Positions 61,167-64,000 of a stretch of DNA of 64,000 bases are shown piece after piece (the stretch's first letter is position 1; each line of letters opens with the position of its first letter). Both the position numbers and the translations under genes were made by a program. Under the pieces are notes generated by a model that worked only from the letters and a program-made list of their open reading frames with translations, was not told the origin of the DNA and did not search any database. The stretch is from Bryobacterales bacterium (lineage in GTDB: Bacteria; Acidobacteriota; Terriglobia; Bryobacterales; Bryobacteraceae), in contig JADJOP010000001.1 of assembly GCA_016713735.1 (NCBI GenBank), positions 186,001 through 250,000 on the forward strand, in the 5' to 3' direction.

Positions 61167-62054
61167 CTAATCGACGGCTCCCGCCGTTTGCAAACCCTCC
61201 GCGCGGGCCGATGCCTCACGCGAGCGCGCCGCCCACTCCGCCCCGGCCAGCACGACCATCGATGCGAGGAATCCCCACAGGATGATCGTCACCGAATACA
61301 CAAACGGACCGTACTCATGCGTCAACTTCGCCCGCAGCCACGGCCAGGTCCACAAATTGACGTTTTTCAGCACCTCCAACGCCACGCCCACCAGCAGGGA
61401 AACCGGCAGCAAGGGGGTCCAGGGGATCTTGGCATTGGGCAGGATCCAATAAATGAGGAACAGCATGAGGATCGAAATCGGCACCGCCGCCAGTTTGAAC
61501 ACCATCGCCCCGACAAACGCCGTCGCCTCGGAGGCAAGGCCGAGTTTGATCAACAGCTCCTGGTTGACCGCCGTCAGCACGGTGGACAGCAGCGCCAGGC
61601 CGCCGCAGGCGAAAATGAGGCCCAGGCTCACCATTTGGTTGCGCAGGTAGCTCCTGTTCTTTGTGATGCCCCAGGCACGGTTCAGGGCTACTTCTAGTGG
61701 TTCGAAAATGCCATTCGCCGTGAAAAGCAGCAGCAGCACGCTCATCACCTGGAAGGGACCACGCTGCGCCACAACCACCTTCAGGTTGCGGATGATGAAA
61801 TCGCCAAAGCGGTCATCCGGGAAGTAGTCGCCGATGGCGATGTAGATGGCCTGTTCGGCCGAGCCCCATTGCAGCAGATAGCGGCAGATGGAGATCATCA
61901 CGATGAAGAACGGGAAAAAACTCAGAAGGATGTTGGCCGCCATCGAGAAGGCGTAGACATGCACTTCGGTTTCGAACAGGTAGCGCAGGGTGCGCCGCCA
62001 ATCAGAGGCCCGGGGCAGAACTCCTGACTGGAACGGATGGCGGGAGAAGATCAC
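61167..62054 (-). CDS. YihY/BrkB family inner-membrane protein
   Basis: The 295-aa protein has about six transmembrane helices and YihY family signatures: FSMAANILLSFFPFFIVMIS at the N-terminus, NGIFEPLEVALNRAWGITKN and YRPNA-type segment PNAKIPWTPLLPVSLLVGVA, and YGPFVYSVTIILWGFLASMV. Family members were once called ribonuclease BN by mistake; their role in the membrane is not settled. Confidence 0.9.
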   Translation of the reverse strand: MIFSRHPFQSGVLPRASDWRRTLRYLFETEVHVYAFSMAANILLSFFPFFIVMISICRYLLQWGSAEQAIYIAIGDYFPDDRFGDFIIRNLKVVVAQRGPFQVMSVLLLLFTANGIFEPLEVALNRAWGITKNRSYLRNQMVSLGLIFACGGLALLSTVLTAVNQELLIKLGLASEATAFVGAMVFKLAAVPISILMLFLIYWILPNAKIPWTPLLPVSLLVGVALEVLKNVNLWTWPWLRAKLTHEYGPFVYSVTIILWGFLASMVVLAGAEWAARSREASARAEGLQTAGAVD

Positions 62055-62150
62055 CTGGGAACCTCCAGCTTACCGCTATTGCCCGCCGTCCTTGCAGGCT
62101 TGCCGCGGTTTTGCCGCCGCGCGCACCGCTGCTACGATGTGAACAGCCCC

Positions 62151-62414
62151 ATGATGCAAGTTGTCCGCAAGTTCGCCGGCACTGTGTTGCCCGGCATCGT
62201 GAAGCCGCTCCGGGTGCTCTGGAACGAAGTGATCGGCTTCATGTTTCTGGTCCTGGGCGTGATCTTCGGCTTTTCAGCCTGGCGCAAATACAAGGAGTTC
62301 AACGGCGACTTCGCCAGCCTGCTGCTGCTCATCATGGCCGGCTTTTTTGTCGTGCTGATGATTGGCTACGGGCTGTCGTCGTTTTTGCGGGCGCGCCGCA
62401 TCGGCAGAGGCTGA
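62151..62414 (+). CDS. Small membrane protein of unknown function
   Basis: An 87-aa protein with two hydrophobic helices (VIGFMFLVLGVIFGFSAW and FASLLLLIMAGFFVVLMIGY) and basic ends (RARRIGRG). I do not recognise the family. The first of two ATG codons (62151) is used; it is divergent from the YihY gene. Confidence 0.65.
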   Translation: MMQVVRKFAGTVLPGIVKPLRVLWNEVIGFMFLVLGVIFGFSAWRKYKEFNGDFASLLLLIMAGFFVVLMIGYGLSSFLRARRIGRG

Positions 62415-62438
62415 GCGGGCACGGGGGGGCAGCGGAGT

Positions 62439-63791
62439 CTAGGCCGCGCCTTCGAGAATGAGCGCCGGAGTGAGGCCGTTGAGCAGGGAGAAGGTGCTGG
62501 TGACATCCTCCACGGCGGCAGCCGCGGAATCCATCTTCCCCCCGAACAGCGCCGGTTGGATGCCGACACGGAAATCGCGCGACTCCAGGCGCCCGAACTG
62601 GTAGACCGGGAAGGCCGTCTTTTCGACCGGCGTCTTCTCCTGCACCACATAGCGTGAGCGCAGCGCCGTCTTCACGGCCCGCTCCCACATCGACTGCTCC
62701 AAGTCAGCGCCATCGAAGATGTGCTGGTCGCTGCCGGAATCGAGCGGCCGAAGCAGGAGTTTCTCTTTGTGCCGGGCCACCCATTCGGGCAGGTCGATCT
62801 GCTCGCTGCCCTTGGTTGTCTTCATACCGGCCATGAACCGCGTCCAGGGCACATGTTCGCGCAACACCTTGCGATCGGCGGCTGGGAACTGGGCCAGAAT
62901 CGCATCGTCGCTCAGCAGCGCCAGCACGGACAATTTGCCGGAGATCTCGGCGCGGAAGCTGTTCACCATGCAGATGGCATGATCGCGGTAGGCACGCAGC
63001 AGGGGGTGGTTGAGATCCGACCGCACCAGCAACTCTTGCGCCGATACGCGCCGGTAGACGATATCGATCGTGAAATCGCCGCGCTTCAGTTCGCCGTTGC
63101 GGTATTCCAGTTGTTCCGGCGTCACGACCTCGGCCGGATAGCCGGAGGCGCGGAATCGCTCCGCCAGCAGCAGGGCTTCGGTGCTCGGGGCGGCCTTGAG
63201 CGATTGGCGGAACTCCACCACGCCGATGCAGGGGAACTTCTTTTTCCCCTGCCCCTTGTAGGCGGCCAGAATCGCCTGCAGCAGCTTCTTTACCGATTTG
63301 CCGCGCGTGAACTTATAGCGTTTCCGCAGTTCCTTCATCGGCGCGCTGTCGTAGAACAGTTCGGCAAGCGGCTCGGTGTAGGCCACACTGGCGGGAGGGT
63401 CGGCGCTGACGCCGGTGATGAATTGACCGCCGGGCCCATTGCTGGCCGTAATGGTCGTCGCCGTGGCCTTGCCGTGGGTGTGATTGACGCTGGCCAGCAT
63501 GCGCTCGGCCGGCAGCAGTTGCAGGCGCGCCAGCATGGCCGGGTCATTTACAGCCTGTTCACCAATACGGTCCATCGCCGCTGATACCACGGCGGCGGTT
63601 TTCTGAAGCGAATCGTACTGACGCCGCGTCACCAGGTGGGCTCGTAGAACGGGGCAGATCGGTCTGCCGCCAGGCGACAATTGCGCCGCAGCCATCTGTT
63701 CATACAGGGCTTCTGCCCAGGCCAGGTCCTGATACGCCGGCGAGTGGATTAGCTTATCAAAGCGGGCTAAGGCCTCGTCGAGCTGGGTCAT
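62439..63791 (-). CDS. Circularly permuted ATP-grasp-like protein
   Basis: Blocks match the circularly permuted ATP-grasp family: DFTIDIVYRRVSAQELLVRS, LLRAYRDHAICMVNSFRAEI, KLSVLALLSDD and the ATP-grasp lysine region KEKLLLRPLDSGSDQHIFDG followed by YVVQEKTPVEKTAFPVYQF. Members ligate carboxylates to amines using ATP (glutathionylspermidine synthase-like fold). In many genomes they accompany an alpha-E protein and transglutaminase genes; none is next to this one within the window. The alternative is a structurally related but non-catalytic member. Confidence 0.78.
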   Translation of the reverse strand: MTQLDEALARFDKLIHSPAYQDLAWAEALYEQMAAAQLSPGGRPICPVLRAHLVTRRQYDSLQKTAAVVSAAMDRIGEQAVNDPAMLARLQLLPAERMLASVNHTHGKATATTITASNGPGGQFITGVSADPPASVAYTEPLAELFYDSAPMKELRKRYKFTRGKSVKKLLQAILAAYKGQGKKKFPCIGVVEFRQSLKAAPSTEALLLAERFRASGYPAEVVTPEQLEYRNGELKRGDFTIDIVYRRVSAQELLVRSDLNHPLLRAYRDHAICMVNSFRAEISGKLSVLALLSDDAILAQFPAADRKVLREHVPWTRFMAGMKTTKGSEQIDLPEWVARHKEKLLLRPLDSGSDQHIFDGADLEQSMWERAVKTALRSRYVVQEKTPVEKTAFPVYQFGRLESRDFRVGIQPALFGGKMDSAAAAVEDVTSTFSLLNGLTPALILEGAA

Positions 63792-63824
63792 TTCTTGAGA
63801 GCGGATTGCTCTGAGTTATCGGAC

Positions 63825-63853
63825 AGTATCTCACAATAAGGCCAGTTTGCCAA
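63825..63853 (-). promoter_or_regulatory. Candidate promoter for the ATP-grasp-like gene
   Basis: On the minus strand TTGGCA (63853-63848), a 17-nt spacer and GATACT (63830-63825) fit a sigma-70 promoter. It would give a leader of about 25-30 nt. Confidence 0.45.
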
Positions 63854-64000
63854 ATGGAATCGGTCGCAGCAAAGGCTGCAAGTCAAAGCAAATAAGACGC
63901 TTACATGATTCTTTACACGGCTGTCGCAACCGCCGTTTCCGGCTCGATCCTCGGCTCGTTCCGAAACCGCCGCTGATTCGTCCATAATAGTAGCGAATAC

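Noticed and set aside
63788..63985. A 65-codon frame overlapping the ATP-grasp start
   Set aside because: No homology or ribosome binding site; it covers the likely promoter region.

Overview
The window looks like a chromosomal segment of a GC-rich Acidobacteriota bacterium of the Solibacter/Bryobacter group. Evidence: a secreted beta-propeller protein ends in the 'Solibacter' C-terminal domain (TIGR03437 type). Planctomycete/acidobacterial families DUF1592/DUF1552 and DUF1549-DUF1553/DUF1501 are present, together with Tat-exported oxidoreductases and sulfatases. The genus is an inference.

Region 1 (about 1-20.4 kb, all on the minus strand) is an essentially complete str-S10-spc-alpha superoperon in canonical order: rpsL, rpsG, fusA, tuf, rpsJ, rplC, rplD, rplW, rplB, rpsS, rplV, rpsC, rplP, rpmC, rpsQ, rplN, rplX, rplE, rpsN, rpsH, rplF, rplR, rpsE, rpmD, rplO, secY, map, infA, rpmJ, rpsM, rpsK, rpsD, rpoA, rplQ. 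It ends in a strong intrinsic terminator. adk is missing between secY and map. IF-1 is divergent, and S3 and L15 carry long low-complexity C-terminal tails. S4, S14 and L36 keep their zinc ligands. rpsK and rpsG each contain a single-base frameshift.

Region 2 (20.4-34 kb) is accessory: a secreted SBBP-repeat protein, SnoaL-like protein, SMP-30/gluconolactonase-like lactonase, two small membrane or signalling proteins (PGPGW, PilZ), a sugar-phosphate isomerase/epimerase, a soluble hybrid histidine kinase, an L-rhamnose isomerase-type enzyme, a sulfatase/cupin/hypothetical operon and a methyltransferase.

Region 3 (33-50.4 kb) holds a sialidase-like BNR/LamG protein divergent from a DUF1592-DUF1552-nucleoside hydrolase-PdxH-RidA run, with a LacI-like palindrome in the divergent gap. 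It continues with a flavin alpha-hydroxy-acid oxidase (broken by an amber codon and carrying a CxxCH motif), a phosphoesterase, a B12-binding protein, a NYN-LOTUS protein coupled to a second RidA, and an AKR-DUF1549/1553-DUF1501 operon.

Region 4 (50.4-64 kb) has an MDR reductase, a DUF429/thioesterase/SDR/CoA-transferase set suggesting acyl-CoA chemistry, a PilZ-J-domain-winged-helix fusion, a MoeA-like molybdopterin-binding protein, a mutarotase-fold protein, a Gfo/Idh/MocA oxidoreductase, a YihY/BrkB membrane protein and a permuted ATP-grasp-like protein.

Seven genes are split by indels and one by an in-frame stop. Most indels are in homopolymers or simple repeats, and two hit essential ribosomal genes, so sequence error is the simplest explanation. 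The frameshifted genes are annotated below as reconstructed whole genes.
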